In this document: positions 26,137 through 38,143 of the stretch, piece after piece
Position numbering within the stretch: position 1 is the stretch's first letter
Layout of the letters: every line of letters begins with the position of its first letter
From: Hydrangea macrophylla
Lineage: Eukaryota; Streptophyta; Magnoliopsida; Cornales; Hydrangeaceae
Assembly (NCBI GenBank): GCA_033977485.1
Contig: CM066982.1
Coordinates: 37,240,218 to 37,304,217 of the forward strand
Direction: 5' to 3'
Length of the DNA stretch: 64,000 nucleotides
Translations under genes and position numbers: made by a program
The notes under the pieces: generated by a model
The model's input: only the letters and a program-made list of their open reading frames with translations
Database searches by the model: none
What the model was told of the DNA's origin: nothing

Positions 26137-27600
26137 TGATGTTGTCAATATCAAGATATAAAAAGTATACTTTACTTTTCTAAAGATTTGCAGTGTGGAA
26201 GTAAAGGTCGAACCCACAGAGATTGAAATACTACAATGCTTTAATTTTAAAATCTAAATTTAATTAATCATGAAAACGGATTTTGATTTTGAATTTAATT
26301 AAACTAAGAACAATAAAATAAATCTAAACTATGAAAGCAATTAAAAGTTGTTTAAAAGATATTTAAAGGGAACCTAGGATTGCAAATCCACCACTAGCTT
26401 CATAATAGGAATATTTATGCATTCACTTAGCTTATTAAGTTGGATGAATATGGGGAATTGTGGCTACAAGCCCAATTCCTCCGTCAAGAGAATAATCATG
26501 GTTCAAGTACCAACATATTCCATCTTCGGTTAGCACGAATTATCCCACACTAAACTAGGGTTGTGACATAATTCATCTAATCTAGGCATGGATTATTCGG
26601 ATACTTGATAGCACAAATCAATAAAGCACCATCACATGTAAATAATCTAAACAAGCACAGCAAGCATAGATCATTGAGCACATCACAGTCAAAATAGATC
26701 TAAGACAAGAATAAACTTTGAAAGCAATGATTTAATCAATAGAAGCACGATTTATTTATAAAAATCCTCTAAACATGTGACTGTCATCCATACATAATAA
26801 AACTAAAAGAAATACATAAATAAAACCCTATTACTTGGCTAGGGTTTCATTGAAACCCTAGATCTAGAGTCTAGCTATCCATAGAATTGATGAACGGCAA
26901 GAGGTTGATGGAGGAGGCCATGGGAATCCTTGGTCTTCTTCTTCTTCTCCTTGCTTTTCCCTCTTCAATGGCTGAAAATATATGTGTATATGGCTGTATA
27001 TTGATGTGTATAATAGTGTATAATGATTTGTAATTTTAAATTTGATTTAGAATAGGATTTGTATAGAGTTTGGAAGGATTTAGGAAGCTTTCCTAACTCA
27101 AATCGCGCTAAAACTGCTGTTTTTACGTTTCTGGACGTATTTAACCAATTCGGATCGCACAGGGCTCTTCAGGGCTTCAAAATACACAACTTTGACTTTT
27201 TCAAAGGGTCGCTCGCGCGGGTCGCGCGAGCGGGTCGCTCCAGCGACCTGGGCTTTTCCAGAATTTTCTCAGATTTTTCGCTGCTCTGCACCACTTTCGT
27301 AGAATTGCGATAACTTTTGACTCAGACCTCGGATTGACTCACTGTTTGCGGCCACGCGTCCGTAACTCGAAAATCTACATTTTATATCTCTGGAGAAATT
27401 TCTCAAATCTGAAGTATTACATGTCAAAAATGCAATTTTCCGAGGCTGTTACTGCATTCTTCCTTCACCGAAACCATCTTTTGAGTCCAGAATGACTTCC
27501 AAAGCCACTAATCATTGGATTTTTGTGCATTTTCATATTAAAGCTCCAAAACCTACAAAATATAGAATGCTTATTAAAAAACAACTACAATGCTAAAAAT
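26137..27600 (-). repeat. truncated extra LTR and deletion scar
   Basis: LTR sequence runs from 26137 to about 27586 and lacks the last ~75 bp. A 14-bp remnant (27587-27600) ending AATGCTAAAAAT resembles the leader/PBS edge (AATGC... and CAAAAAT) with the tRNA-Asp match deleted. A complete LTR follows immediately. This suggests a former LTR-internal-LTR-internal-LTR array from which one internal region was deleted. Confidence 0.8.
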
Positions 27601-29109
27601 TGATGTTGTCAATATCAAGATATAAAAAGTATACTTTACTTTTCTAAAGATTTGCAGTGTGGAAGTAAAGGTCGAACCCACAGAGATTGAAATACTACAA
27701 TGCTTTAATTTTAAAACCTAAATTTAATTAATCATGAAAACGGATTTTGATTTTGAATTTAATTAAACTAAGAACAATAAAATAAATCTAAACTATGAAA
27801 GCAATTAAAAGTTGTTTAAAAGATATTTAAAGGGAACCTAGGATTGCAAATCCACCACTAGCTTCATAATAGGAATATTTATGCATTCACTTAGCTTATT
27901 AAGTTGGATGAATATGGGGAATTGTGGCTACAAGCCCAATTCCTCCGTCAAGAGAATAATCATGGTTCAAGCACCAACATATTCCATCTTCGGTTAGCAC
28001 GAATTATCCCACACTAAACTAGGGTTGTGACATAATTCGTCTAATCTAGGCATGGATTATTCGGATACTTGATAGCACAAATCAATAAAGCACCATCACA
28101 TGTAAATAATCTAAACAAGCACAGCAAACATAGATCATTGAGCACATCACAGTCAAAATAGATCTAAGACAAGAATAAACTTTGAAAGCAATGATTTAAT
28201 CAATAGAAGCACGATTTATTTATAAAAATCCTCTAAACATGTGACTGTCATCCATACATAATAAAACTAAAAGAAATACATAAATAAAACCCTATTACTT
28301 GGCTAGGGTTTCATTGAAACCCTAGATCTAGAGTCTAGCTATCCATAGAATTGATGAACGGCAAGAGGTTGATGGAGGAGGCCATGGGAATCCTTGGTCT
28401 TCTTCTTCTTCTCCTTGCTTTTCCCTCTTCAATGGCTGAAAGTATATGTGTATATGGCTGTATATTGATGTGTATAATAGTGTATAATGATTTGTAATTT
28501 TAAATTTGATTTAGAATAGGATTTGTATAGAGTTTGGAAGGATTTAGGAAGCTTTCCTAACTCAAATCGCGCTAAAATTGCTGTTTTTACGTTTCTGGAC
28601 GTATTTAACCAATTCGGATCGCACAGGGCTCTTCAGGGCTTCAAAATACACAACTTTGACTTTTTCAAAGGGTCGCTCGCGCGGGTCGCTCCAGCGACCT
28701 GGGCTTTTTCCAGAATTTTCTCAGATTTTTCGCTGCTCTGCACAACTTTCGTAGAATTGCGATAACTTTTGACTCGGACCTCGGATTGACTCACCGTTTG
28801 CGGCCACGCGTCCGTAACTCGAAGATCTACATTTTATATCTCTGGAGAAATTTCTCAAATCTGAAGTATTACTTGTCAAAAATGCAATTTTCTGAGGCTG
28901 TTACTGCATTCTTCCTTCACCGGAACCATCTTTTGAGTCCAGAATGACTTCCAAAGCCACTAATCATTGGATTTTTGTGCATTTTCATATTAAAGCTCCA
29001 AAACCTACAAAATATAGAATGCTTATTAAAAAACAACTAATAACTACATGAAATGGGCTAACAAAGCGTATTTTTAGGACTATAAACGGCAACTATTCGT
29101 CCCCGATCA
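27601..29109 (-). mobile_element. 3' LTR of nested G1
   Basis: A full 1,509-bp LTR, TGATG...CGATCA, followed by the PPT. It matches the 5' LTR at 34942 except mainly for a 25-bp shorter GCGCGAG word array (28672-28702). Confidence 0.9.
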
Positions 29110-29147
29110 CACTCCCAAACCTACTCTTTGCTAGTCCTCGAGCAAAG
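29110..29147 (-). promoter_or_regulatory. polypurine tract and adjacent hairpin, nested G1
   Basis: In sense, AGGTTTGGGAGTG abuts the 3' LTR. A hairpin with arms CTTTGCT and AGCAAAG (29126-29132 and 29141-29147) and an 8-nt loop starts 17 nt from the LTR. Relative to host G1 the bottom pair changes from T-A to C-G, a compensatory change. Confidence 0.75.
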
Positions 29148-31748
29148 AAAAACATAAAACTAAATACTACTATACTTAAAAATCCTAACTCACTGTCGCA
29201 GGCAACGCGATTGCATTTAGCATATGCAACAAGCCTTTTAAACCCCTAGGTGTCCCTAGTCGGACGAGTGAAGTCTCGTGAGGGTTCTCGTCAACAAGTC
29301 ACCCACAACCATCTTTATTAACTTATAAATTCAAAAACTTTTATTAAAAATGAAAAACATAATATTCAATACTCCTTATTATAAAACAATGATTCGAAAT
29401 AGAATAACGAACAAGAAGAAACGGAATCAAACGTCCACTTAAATCATGAAAAACAATCCCAAGCACATGCATCGTATAAATCAATAGAGTTTCTCATAAA
29501 ATTGCACGTGTGTGCTTTGGTATTCAAATGAACACGCGCATGTCATTAACTTGGAATATAACTCGGATGACCATCTAACTATGTCTTGACTACGAATCTC
29601 ACAATGTTAATTACCCTCTAAAATGAAACACTCAAAAACATGTGTAATTTCTCTAGTATACGTGAGCAAAAGAATTATGTTTTCAAGACGAATAACGCTC
29701 ACATACGACACGAAAAAGACGCATAACACGAAAGAACAATAGTCTCATGGATAAGATGCCAACAATCAAGAAAAATTAATCATGACCATGTTTTAATCCA
29801 CTTCCCATCATTTATATATCCAAACCATGTTTCCTAGGATCAAATAGGACTTTTCAAAGGTTGTAATGTGGCTCACACAATGGAAAAGGATAGAAAGGAT
29901 TCATTAGGTAGTTTTCAGAATGGCATTGTAAGGCATGTTCAATTTCTTTCATTCTTCTCTTCCACCAACTTTCATCTTTTTCATTCTCTTCTTTTCCATA
30001 TTTCTTTCATTTTTTTTTTTTTTTTTCATTTTTTTTTATCAACCTTCTTCTTCTTTATTTTTTTCAATCTTTTCCTTTCCTTTCGTTGCTTTTTGCATAA
30101 GTAATCATCAAAATACAAAGCAACTATCCCAATAGCATCTTATTTTCTTCTTCTTCTTATACAACACATCGCCTTATCAACACTAAAAGGTGACGAATCT
30201 TTCAGTGGTGAACTCCAAGTTGGTCAAGTTGGAGCAAAAACAGGATAATGGTAATTGAAGAAAAAGATGGCATTTTAATGGCTCAAAGGGCGAACTAAGG
30301 AAAATTATCATTTATCGATCGGCAGTAAACAAAGAGGGCCTAAAATCATGTCCTAGGGTGATATGGTTCTTCAATATTTACGACGGAAGATTATTTAGCA
30401 TGGTAACAAATATTTTAACTTGACTATCAACCAAAACAAGAATAATGAGACTAAACAACAAGTAAATGCGCTATTTCAATGAAATTCGACAAACACAAAA
30501 TGTATTCATAACCCTCTAAAAAGAAAAGATAGGCTCAAAAGCTTACTGGGTTTAGTCTTCACCATGTGTTATCTAGAAATCCGAATCATATTATAGTTCA
30601 TATCAAACATGTATTCAAGCGACTACGTGCAGTGCATAAGTTTACGTGCAAATCTATGATATAAAACTACGATTCAAACGATACATGACCTAAAACATTA
30701 CATCATGACTTTAGCAAACATTTAATCACATCTTCTCTTGTTTACCATTCTATAACAATCCAAGTTACATAACAAGATGTATCAAATTTATATTGCAAAA
30801 ACGTCGGTAACATCGTTTATTTAAGCACAAGTATCGATTTTTTTTTTAAATTAGTGTATAATAATGTGCGTGTGTGCATACCCCCAAACCTAAACCTTTC
30901 ATTGTCCCTAATGAAACAATAAAATGAAAGAATGGAGAGTACGTAAGGAAAGAACGATAGTACCTCGATTTTGACAATCACAAACAGGTGCATGTATAGA
31001 AATAGAGAAATAAAGATCAATGGTACCTGTTAATACTAGAGAAAAGAAACTTAAACAAAGAAAATGGTAAAAAAAAAAGCTAAAAGAAATATAACTAAAA
31101 GAAACTAAACTAAAGTAACTCGAAGATGTAACAAAAAGATGAAAACAAAAAGAAAATAAACAATAAATGAAATTAAAACATAACTAGAACTACGAAAACA
31201 ATGACGGACTTGATCAAAAGTACGTAGGAAAGAAAAAACAAAAAAGTAAAAACTATCAGAACAAGTGTGGGGGACTGAATTGGAAAACAAAAGAAAATTT
31301 CAGAAAAATGGGAAATCGCGCGAGCGGTCCGCGCGAGCGGCCGTCGCGCGCGCGAATTCTGATTTTTTTTTTTTTTTTAATAATATCTCGCGCGAGCGAG
31401 ATACCTCGCACCCGCGAAACCAGGCGCGACCTGATCCTGAGGCCTTATAAACAAAAAAGTAAGAAAAATTCACTAAGGCACATTCTCGCCCCAGCGGGCC
31501 GCGCGAGCGACATCTCGCGCGAGCGGGCCGCGCGAGCGAGAATGGTATTTTCTCTTGGCTCACTTATTTTATGTATATAAATTAAAAATAACTTTACTCC
31601 AACCCCCAAACCTATCCAGAAAACTCAAAAACTGACCAAAACCACCCAAAAACATCAAAAATCAAAGAAAAGGACGAAATTAAACTTGGGTTGCCTCCCA
31701 AGAAGCGCTAACTTTTACGTCTTTAGCTAGACCATTCTAGCTCAAGAC
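29148..31748 (-). other. 3' UTR of nested G1, no pol
   Basis: This is non-coding on both strands. It contains the conserved block (about 29190-29310), a pyrimidine tract on plus that is purine-rich in sense (about 29945-30095), a GCGCGAGCG word cluster (31315-31540) and the post-stop hairpin motif CTTGGGAGGCAACCCAAG in sense (31685-31708). Spacing to the 3' LTR matches host G1 and G2 closely. Confidence 0.75.
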
Positions 31749-34451
31749 TCAAGGAGGCCGTAAATTGAATTTTGTACCCTTTAGGGCATTAGGGAAATTC
31801 TGGTGAAATGTCGAAACAATGTCGATATGTGTTAATTCATTTGACGGCTCACCTTTCTCGTTATTACATCGATTCTTTACCTTTCGAGTAAATTCTTCAT
31901 TAGGGGCCGAGGTATTAGGATTCATCCAATCATTTTCTACTATATTATTCTCCACACTCATATTTATTACTTTGTTAGGCTCAGTATTCCCTCTTACCTC
32001 ACCTTCCGCCTCACATAGGTAATCGTCGTCTTTAGGAGGTTGATCCATAGCATTAAAAACGTTTAATTTTAAGTTCATGTTCCCAAACGACACTTTCATT
32101 ACCCCCGTCCGGCAGTTAACACGTGCGTTAGCGGTTGCTAAGAATGGACGGCCTAGAATGACAGGAGTGTGTTTCCTAGCATCTAGCACGGGTTCAGTGT
32201 CAAGGACCATGAAGTCGACAGGAAAATAGCATTTATCAACCTTAACCAAGACGTCCTCGACGATTCCTCTAGGTATTTTAATAGAACGATCCGCTAATTG
32301 TATTGTAGCGGCCGTAGGTTTCAGTTCACCTAAACCTAATTGTTTATAGACGTGATAAGGTATGAGATTAACACTAGCTCCTAAGTCAAGGAGAGCCCGA
32401 TGAATGATAGTGTCACCTATGACACATGAAATCGTAGGCGTACCAGGATCCTTATACTTCGGAGGAGCGTGTTGGAAAATTGAACTTACTTTTTCCGTGA
32501 GGAAGACCTTTTTCGGAGTGTGACTCCGTATTTTGCGCTTTTGGGTACAAAGATCTTTTAAACATTTAGCATAAGCGGGAATTTGTTTAATAGCATCGAG
32601 GAAAGGAATATTGATTTTAACTTGTTTAAACACCTCGAGTATATCTTCCATTGTTGACCATTTCTTGGGCAAATGTGACGGTCCCTCAACGTTTGGTGGA
32701 TATGGCATTCTCGGAATATAGTTCGTTGGGACCGCTTCTTTATCTTTTTTCTTTTTATCCACGTCCTCACCCATCTTATTCGAGTTAGTATTCATATCTT
32801 TCACATTCTCATTCGGAAGTTCAACAGCTTCCTCTTCTCGAATAGTCGTCCTAGTCGATACGGCGTTTACTTGTTCACTCGACCCCTTAATCTCATACTG
32901 TCCCTTAGGGTTTTGAATTGTTTGACTAGGCAACGTTCCCTCGTTTCTACGACTCACTACAGTAGCTAGTTGTCCCATTTGGGATTCAAGCTTCGCAATG
33001 GATTGTGTATGAGAGTGCACTATTTGTGCTTGTGCCTGTACTTGTGTTTCAATTTTATTAAGGGACGCCAACACCTTTTCCTCAAAAACGTTACCCCTTG
33101 GAGGGTTCGGATTAGGAGGTGGTTGTTGGTATTGATTAGGTTGAAACTGAGGTCGATATGCATTAGGAAAATTAGTCGCCTCATTAGGATTATTATTATT
33201 ATTTTTCAACGAGAAGTTAGGATGGTTTCTCCATGGCGCATCCGGATTATTATTAGTCGAATTATAGTTATTTCGTGGGTATTGTTGAATAGAATTAATA
33301 TGTTGCTCCACGAATTCCAGAAATTGGGTCGCCGATGGACATGCAAGTATCGAATGTGAAGGATCAGAACATAATACACAAATTTCATGAGCGGGTGGGG
33401 CTGTCATTTGATTCATTGTTAAAAGTCGGTCAAGTTTGTTAGATAGTTCTTTTATTTCAATTGACTGACTTGACTCGAACTTTACCTCCCTCTTAGGTTG
33501 TGAATGATATCCCTCGGAACGTACTGATACAGCCTGATGCATCGAATTCTCGCTTAACGTTTCAAAAATTTTCCAGGCCTCATCGGCGCTTTTGTGTAGG
33601 AAGGTTCCCGCACAAACGGCATCGACGGTATTCCTAACAGAGGGAATAAGCCCCTCGTAGAAGACTTGAACCAATTGCCACTTGGGAACCTGATGATGTG
33701 GACACGAGCGTAATAATTCTTTAAATTTCTCCCAAGTGTCATAAAGAGTCTCCCCATCTTGCATCACAAAGTTAGTTATATCTTTTCTTATCTTATTTGT
33801 ACGCATAATAGGGAAAAACTTTTGTAAAAAGGCGGTGTATAAGGCTTCCCATGTTTTTATTGTGTTTGGCTCAAGTGATTGAAGCCAATATTTAGCTTTA
33901 TCTTTTAATGAGAATGGAAAGAGCCGCAATTTTAATTCATCATCATTTAAGTTTTGAATTTTCAAAGTAGAGCATATATCTTGAAAATCTCCTAAGTGTT
34001 GATATGGATCTTCATTTAGACGGCCATGGAAAGATGGAAGTAGCGAGATCGTAGACGATTTTATCTCAAAGTGAGATGCCGTCGCCTCCGGTAATTCGAT
34101 ACCGGCTTGTGGCATGTAAGTAGTAGGAATAAAATAGTTTATGAGTGGAGGAGGTGGCGGTATATTAAGATTATTCATATTAGCTCTGTCGTTATTTTGG
34201 TTGTTGTCGTTATTATTTCCAATGTCTGCCATTTTAATTGGTTTTATGTTATGAAAACGTGTTTTCTTTAGTCTTGTAAGAGTACTACGTATTTCGGATT
34301 CAAATAAAGACGTTGGTTTTGGTGTCAACTCGTCGTCTATTAAAAACCTAGCTCTAGAAGTTAAGTTTGAAGACTTGTTAAGTCTTAATGTACGTTCAAG
34401 TTCAGAGTCAAAAGGTTTTAATTCCGGTTTATTTGAACGTGTACCTAACAT
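31749..34451 (-). CDS. Athila-like gag-protease polyprotein
   Basis: This is an intact 900-codon frame. Residues 1-75 form a basic leader region (MLGTRSNKPEL...). Around 96-330 is a Retrotrans_gag-type capsid domain with PPPPPLINYFIPTTY, SLLPSFHGRLNEDPYQHLGD, LRLFPFSLKDKAKYWLQSL and LLRSCPHHQVPKWQLVQVFY. At 358-371 is a CCHC zinc knuckle, CVLCSDPSHSILAC, followed by an N/Q/P-rich linker (about 380-450). From about 600 to 800 is an aspartic protease with active-site ALLDLGAS (Asp near 689; D-L-G rather than D-T-G, as is usual in this lineage) and ILGRPFLATA near 765. It stops at LRPP with no RT, RNase H or integrase after it. Gag would package element RNA and the protease would process it; the missing enzymes would come in trans. 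The start is chosen because the host copy begins with the same MxGTRSNKPEL text. Confidence 0.93.
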   Translation of the reverse strand: MLGTRSNKPELKPFDSELERTLRLNKSSNLTSRARFLIDDELTPKPTSLFESEIRSTLTRLKKTRFHNIKPIKMADIGNNNDNNQNNDRANMNNLNIPPPPPLINYFIPTTYMPQAGIELPEATASHFEIKSSTISLLPSFHGRLNEDPYQHLGDFQDICSTLKIQNLNDDELKLRLFPFSLKDKAKYWLQSLEPNTIKTWEALYTAFLQKFFPIMRTNKIRKDITNFVMQDGETLYDTWEKFKELLRSCPHHQVPKWQLVQVFYEGLIPSVRNTVDAVCAGTFLHKSADEAWKIFETLSENSMHQAVSVRSEGYHSQPKREVKFESSQSIEIKELSNKLDRLLTMNQMTAPPAHEICVLCSDPSHSILACPSATQFLEFVEQHINSIQQYPRNNYNSTNNNPDAPWRNHPNFSLKNNNNNPNEATNFPNAYRPQFQPNQYQQPPPNPNPPRGNVFEEKVLASLNKIETQVQAQAQIVHSHTQSIAKLESQMGQLATVVSRRNEGTLPSQTIQNPKGQYEIKGSSEQVNAVSTRTTIREEEAVELPNENVKDMNTNSNKMGEDVDKKKKDKEAVPTNYIPRMPYPPNVEGPSHLPKKWSTMEDILEVFKQVKINIPFLDAIKQIPAYAKCLKDLCTQKRKIRSHTPKKVFLTEKVSSIFQHAPPKYKDPGTPTISCVIGDTIIHRALLDLGASVNLIPYHVYKQLGLGELKPTAATIQLADRSIKIPRGIVEDVLVKVDKCYFPVDFMVLDTEPVLDARKHTPVILGRPFLATANARVNCRTGVMKVSFGNMNLKLNVFNAMDQPPKDDDYLCEAEGEVRGNTEPNKVINMSVENNIVENDWMNPNTSAPNEEFTRKVKNRCNNEKGEPSNELTHIDIVSTFHQNFPNALKGTKFNLRPP

Positions 34452-34941
34452 AAACTAAAACAAAGGAAAAGGAACTAAAATGACTAACTAAACAAAAGAA
34501 ACAAATAGCAATCACGCAATTAGGGCAAAAGGCACACAACTACTATGATGCATGCAAATTATCCTGTAATGCAAGGACCGCGTCAAGCCCAGCGCCCCGG
34601 GTTTCCTAGCTAATGTAGTGTTCACTCCACAACTAACCTAATGCAAGTAATTGCGTCTCAGCGCCCTGAATTACAGTGATTTGATGCGAAGTTAAAGCGA
34701 GCAATTTACTTAATTTTTATTTATTTTATTTGCGTAAGCTCCTTTGATGTAATTAGCTACTCCACCCGGAGACGTTGGAATTTGATGACTCGAAAACCTA
34801 TAAAATAAAAGAATAAGTTAGTAATTTAAAACAAAAACGAAAAATAAGAAGAATAAAAACTAATCTAATATTTACGAATTAACTAACTAAGATTATAAAA
34901 TTAAAGGTAGTAATGCAATCCCCGGCAACGGCGCCAAAAAT
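34452..34941 (-). promoter_or_regulatory. leader and tRNA-Asp primer binding site, nested G1
   Basis: The plus strand at 34918-34936 reads ATCCCCGGCAACGGCGCCA, the exact 3' end of plant tRNA-Asp(GTC), so the minus strand carries the PBS. It lies 5 nt from the 5' LTR. The rest is non-coding leader, well conserved with 38144-38657. Confidence 0.9.
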
Positions 34942-36475
34942 TGATGTTGTCAATATCAAGATATAAAAAGTATGCTTTACTTTTCTAAAGATTTGCAGTG
35001 TGGAAGTAAAGGTCGAACCCACAGAGATTGAAATACAACAATGCTTTAATTTTAAAACCTAAATTTAATTAATCATGAAAACGGATTTTGATTTTGAATT
35101 TAATTAAACTAAGAACAATAAAATAAATCTAAACTATGAAAGCAATTAAAAGTTGTTTAAAAGATATTTAAAGGGAACCTAGGATTGCAAATCCACCACT
35201 AGCTTCATAATAGGAATATTTATGCATTCACTTAGCTTATTAAGTTGGATGGATATGGGGAATTGTGGCTACAAGCCCAATTCCTCCGTCAAGAGAATAA
35301 TCATGGTTCAAGCACCAACATATTCCATCTTCGGTTAACACGAATTATCCCACACTAAACTAGGGTTGTGACATAATTCGTCTAATCTAGGCATGGATTA
35401 TTCGGATACTTGATAGCACAAATCAATAAAGCACCATCACATGTAAATAATCTAAACAAGCACAGGAAGCATAGATCATTGAGCACATCACAGTCAAAAT
35501 AGATCTAAGACAAGAATAAACTTTGAAAGCAATGATTTAATCAATAGAAGCACGATTTATTTATAAAAATCCTCTAAACATGTGACTGTCATCCATACAT
35601 AATAAAACTAAAAGAAATACATAAATAAAACCCTATTACTTGGCTAGGGTTTCATTGAAACCCTAGATCTAGAGTCTAGCTATCCATAGAATTGATGAAC
35701 GGCAAGAGGTTGATGGAGGAGGCCATGGGAATCCTTGGTCTTCTTCTTCTTCTCCTTGCTTTTCCCTCTTCAATGGCTGAAAGTATATGTGTATATGGAT
35801 GTATATTGATGTGTATAATAGTGTATAATGATTTGTAATTTTAAATTTGATTTAGAATAGGATTTGTATAGAGTTTGGAAGGATTTAGGAAGCTTTCCTA
35901 ACTCAAATCGCGCTAAAACTACTATTTTTACGTTTCTGGACGTATTTAACCAATTCGGATCGCACAGGGCTCTTCAGGGCTTCAAAATACACAACTTTGA
36001 CTTTTTCAAAGGGTCGCTCGCGCGACCGCGCGAGCGGGTCGCGCGCGCGGGTCGCTCCAGCGACCTGGGCTTTTTCCAGAATTTTCTCAGATTTTTCGCT
36101 GCTCTGCACCACTTTCGTAGAATTGCGATAACTTTTGACTCAGACCTCGGATTGACTCACCGTTTGTGGCCACGCGTCCGTAACTCGAAGATCTACATTT
36201 TATATCTCTGGAGAAATTTCTCAAATCTGAAGTATTACTTGTCAAAAATGCAATTTTCCGAGGCTGTTACTGCATTCTTCCTTCACCGGAACCATCTTTT
36301 GAGTCCAGAATGACTTCCAAAGCCACTAATCATTGGATTTTTGTGCATTTTCATATTAAAGCTCCAAAACCTACAAAATGTAGAATGCTTATTAAAAAAC
36401 AACTAATAACTACATGAAATGGGCTAACAAAGCGTATTTTTAGGACTATAAACGGCAACTATTCGTCCCCGATCA
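34942..36475 (-). mobile_element. 5' LTR of nested G1
   Basis: A full 1,534-bp LTR. The GCGCGAG word array (36012-36065) is 25 bp longer than in the 3' LTR, which equals the whole length difference. The TATATATAAA present in the solo copy (4327) reads TGTAATTTTAAA here, so that TATA-like site is lost in all three LTRs of this element. Confidence 0.9.
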
Positions 36476-36480
36476 ACGGT

Positions 36481-38143
36481 TCATCAACGTTAGGTGGAAA
36501 TGGCATTCTCGGAATATAATTCGTTGGGACCGGTTCTTTATCTTTCTTATTCCTTTTCATTTCCTCACCCTCCTTATTCGAGTTATTATTTATATTTCTC
36601 TCACTCGTATCCGGAATTTCAACAACTTCCTCTTCTCTAATAGCCGTCCTAGTTGAAACAACGTTCACGCTCTCACTCGACCCCCCTTTTCGTATTGTCC
36701 CTTAGGATTTTGAATAGTTTGCGCAGGCAACTTCCCCTCGTTTCTACGACTCACCGCAATAGCTATTTGTCCCATTTGGGACTCAAGCTTCGCAATGGAT
36801 TGTGTATGAGAATGCACTATTTGTGCTTGTGCTTGGACTTAAGTTTCTATGTTTTTAAGGGATGCCAACACCGTAGCCTCAAAAGTGTTATCCCTTGGAG
36901 GGTTAGGATTAGGAGGTGGGTGTGGGTATTGATTTTGTTGATATTGGGGTCGATAAGTATTAGAAAAATTGTTCGACATAGAATTATAATTATTCCGTGG
37001 GAATTGTTGCATAGAATTAACGTGTTGCTCAACAAATTCTGGATATTGAGATGCAGAAGGACATGCAAAGATATTATGTGACGGTTCAGAACATAATGCA
37101 CATACTTCTGAAGAAGGTAGATTGGACCTAATTCCCATCCTCATAAGTTGGTCAAGTTTTCTATTTAATTCTTGTATTTCAATTGATTGACTTGACTCGA
37201 ACTTTACCTCTCTCTTAGGTTGTGAATGATATCCCTCAGAACGTACTGACACAGCCTGATGCATCAAATTCTCGCTTAATGTTTCAAAGATTTTCCGTGC
37301 CTCGTCGGCGCTTTTGTGTAGGAAGGTACCCGCACAAACGACGTCGACAGTATTCCGGACTGAGGGAATAAGTCCCTCATAAAAGACTTGTACCAACAGC
37401 CACTTAGGAACCTGATGATGTGGACACGAACGTAATAATTCTTTAAATTTTTCCCACGTGTCGCAAAGTGTTTCCCCATCTTGCATCACAAAATTTGTTA
37501 TCGATTTTCTTATCTGATTAGTTCTTGTGATTGGGAAATTTTTTTGTAAAAATGCAGTATGTAATGCTTCCCATGTTTTTATAGTGTTTGGCTCCAAAGA
37601 TTGGAGCCAATATTTAGCTTTATCTTTTAAAGAGAATGGAAAGAGCCGCAATTTTAATTCATCATCAGTGAAATTTTGGATTTTTAAAGTAGAACATATA
37701 TCTTGAAAATCTCCTAAGTGCTGATAAGGGTCTTCATTTATACGGCCATGGAATGATGGAAGTAGCGAGATGGTAGACGACTTTATCTCAAAGTGAGATG
37801 CCGTCGCCTCCGGTAATTCAATACCTGCTTGAGGCGTGTAAGTCGTCGGAATAAAATAATCTTTAAGCGGAGGAGGTGGTGGTATATTAAGATTATTCAT
37901 ATTATTTCCATTGTTTCCGTCAGCCATTTTAATCGGTTCGATTTTAATCGTTCGAGTTCTCCTTAACCGTTTAAGGGTACTTTGAATTTCGACTTCAAAC
38001 AACGACGACGGAATCGGCGTTGATTCGTCATCTTGCAACCTAGCTCTAGAAGCTTGGGTTGCGGACTTACTAATTCTTAAAGTACGTTCAAGTTCAAGAT
38101 CGATGAAATGTAATTCAGGTTTATTTGAACGTGTACCAAACAT
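36481..38143 (-). pseudogene. gag N-terminal half of host G1
   Basis: From a minus-strand ATG at 38143 (MFGTRSNKPEL) the frame runs 434 codons through the capsid domain (SLLPSFHGRINEDPYQHLGD, LFPFSLKDKAKYWLQSLEP) and a zinc knuckle CALCSEPSHNIFAC. It stops at a TAA after LKNIET where the nested copy has glutamine. A frameshift at a C-run near 36682-36688 follows. Reading then continues (SVRTAIREEE-like, PTNYIPRMPFPPNV) to the nested insertion at 36480. With the extra TAG at about 25711, host G1 has at least three lesions besides the insertion. The product would have been the same gag-protease as at 31749-34451. Confidence 0.88.

Larger units (their letters stand above)
26137..36475 (-). mobile_element. 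nested G1: non-autonomous Athila-like element with three LTRs
   Basis: The 10.3-kb insertion is bounded by TGATG and CGATCA and flanked by the target duplication ACGGT (26132-26136 and 36476-36480). Reading left to right it contains a truncated LTR, a full LTR, a 3' UTR, an open gag-protease gene, a leader with a tRNA-Asp PBS, and a full LTR. The internal region lacks RT, RNase H and integrase, so it must have used enzymes of an autonomous relative. It inserted in the same orientation into the gag-protease gene of a relative, host G1. Confidence 0.9.

Noticed and set aside
31300..31580. Overlapping open frames on both strands rich in R, A, S and G
   Set aside because: They are by-products of the CGCGCGAGCG word array; none has a recognisable domain.
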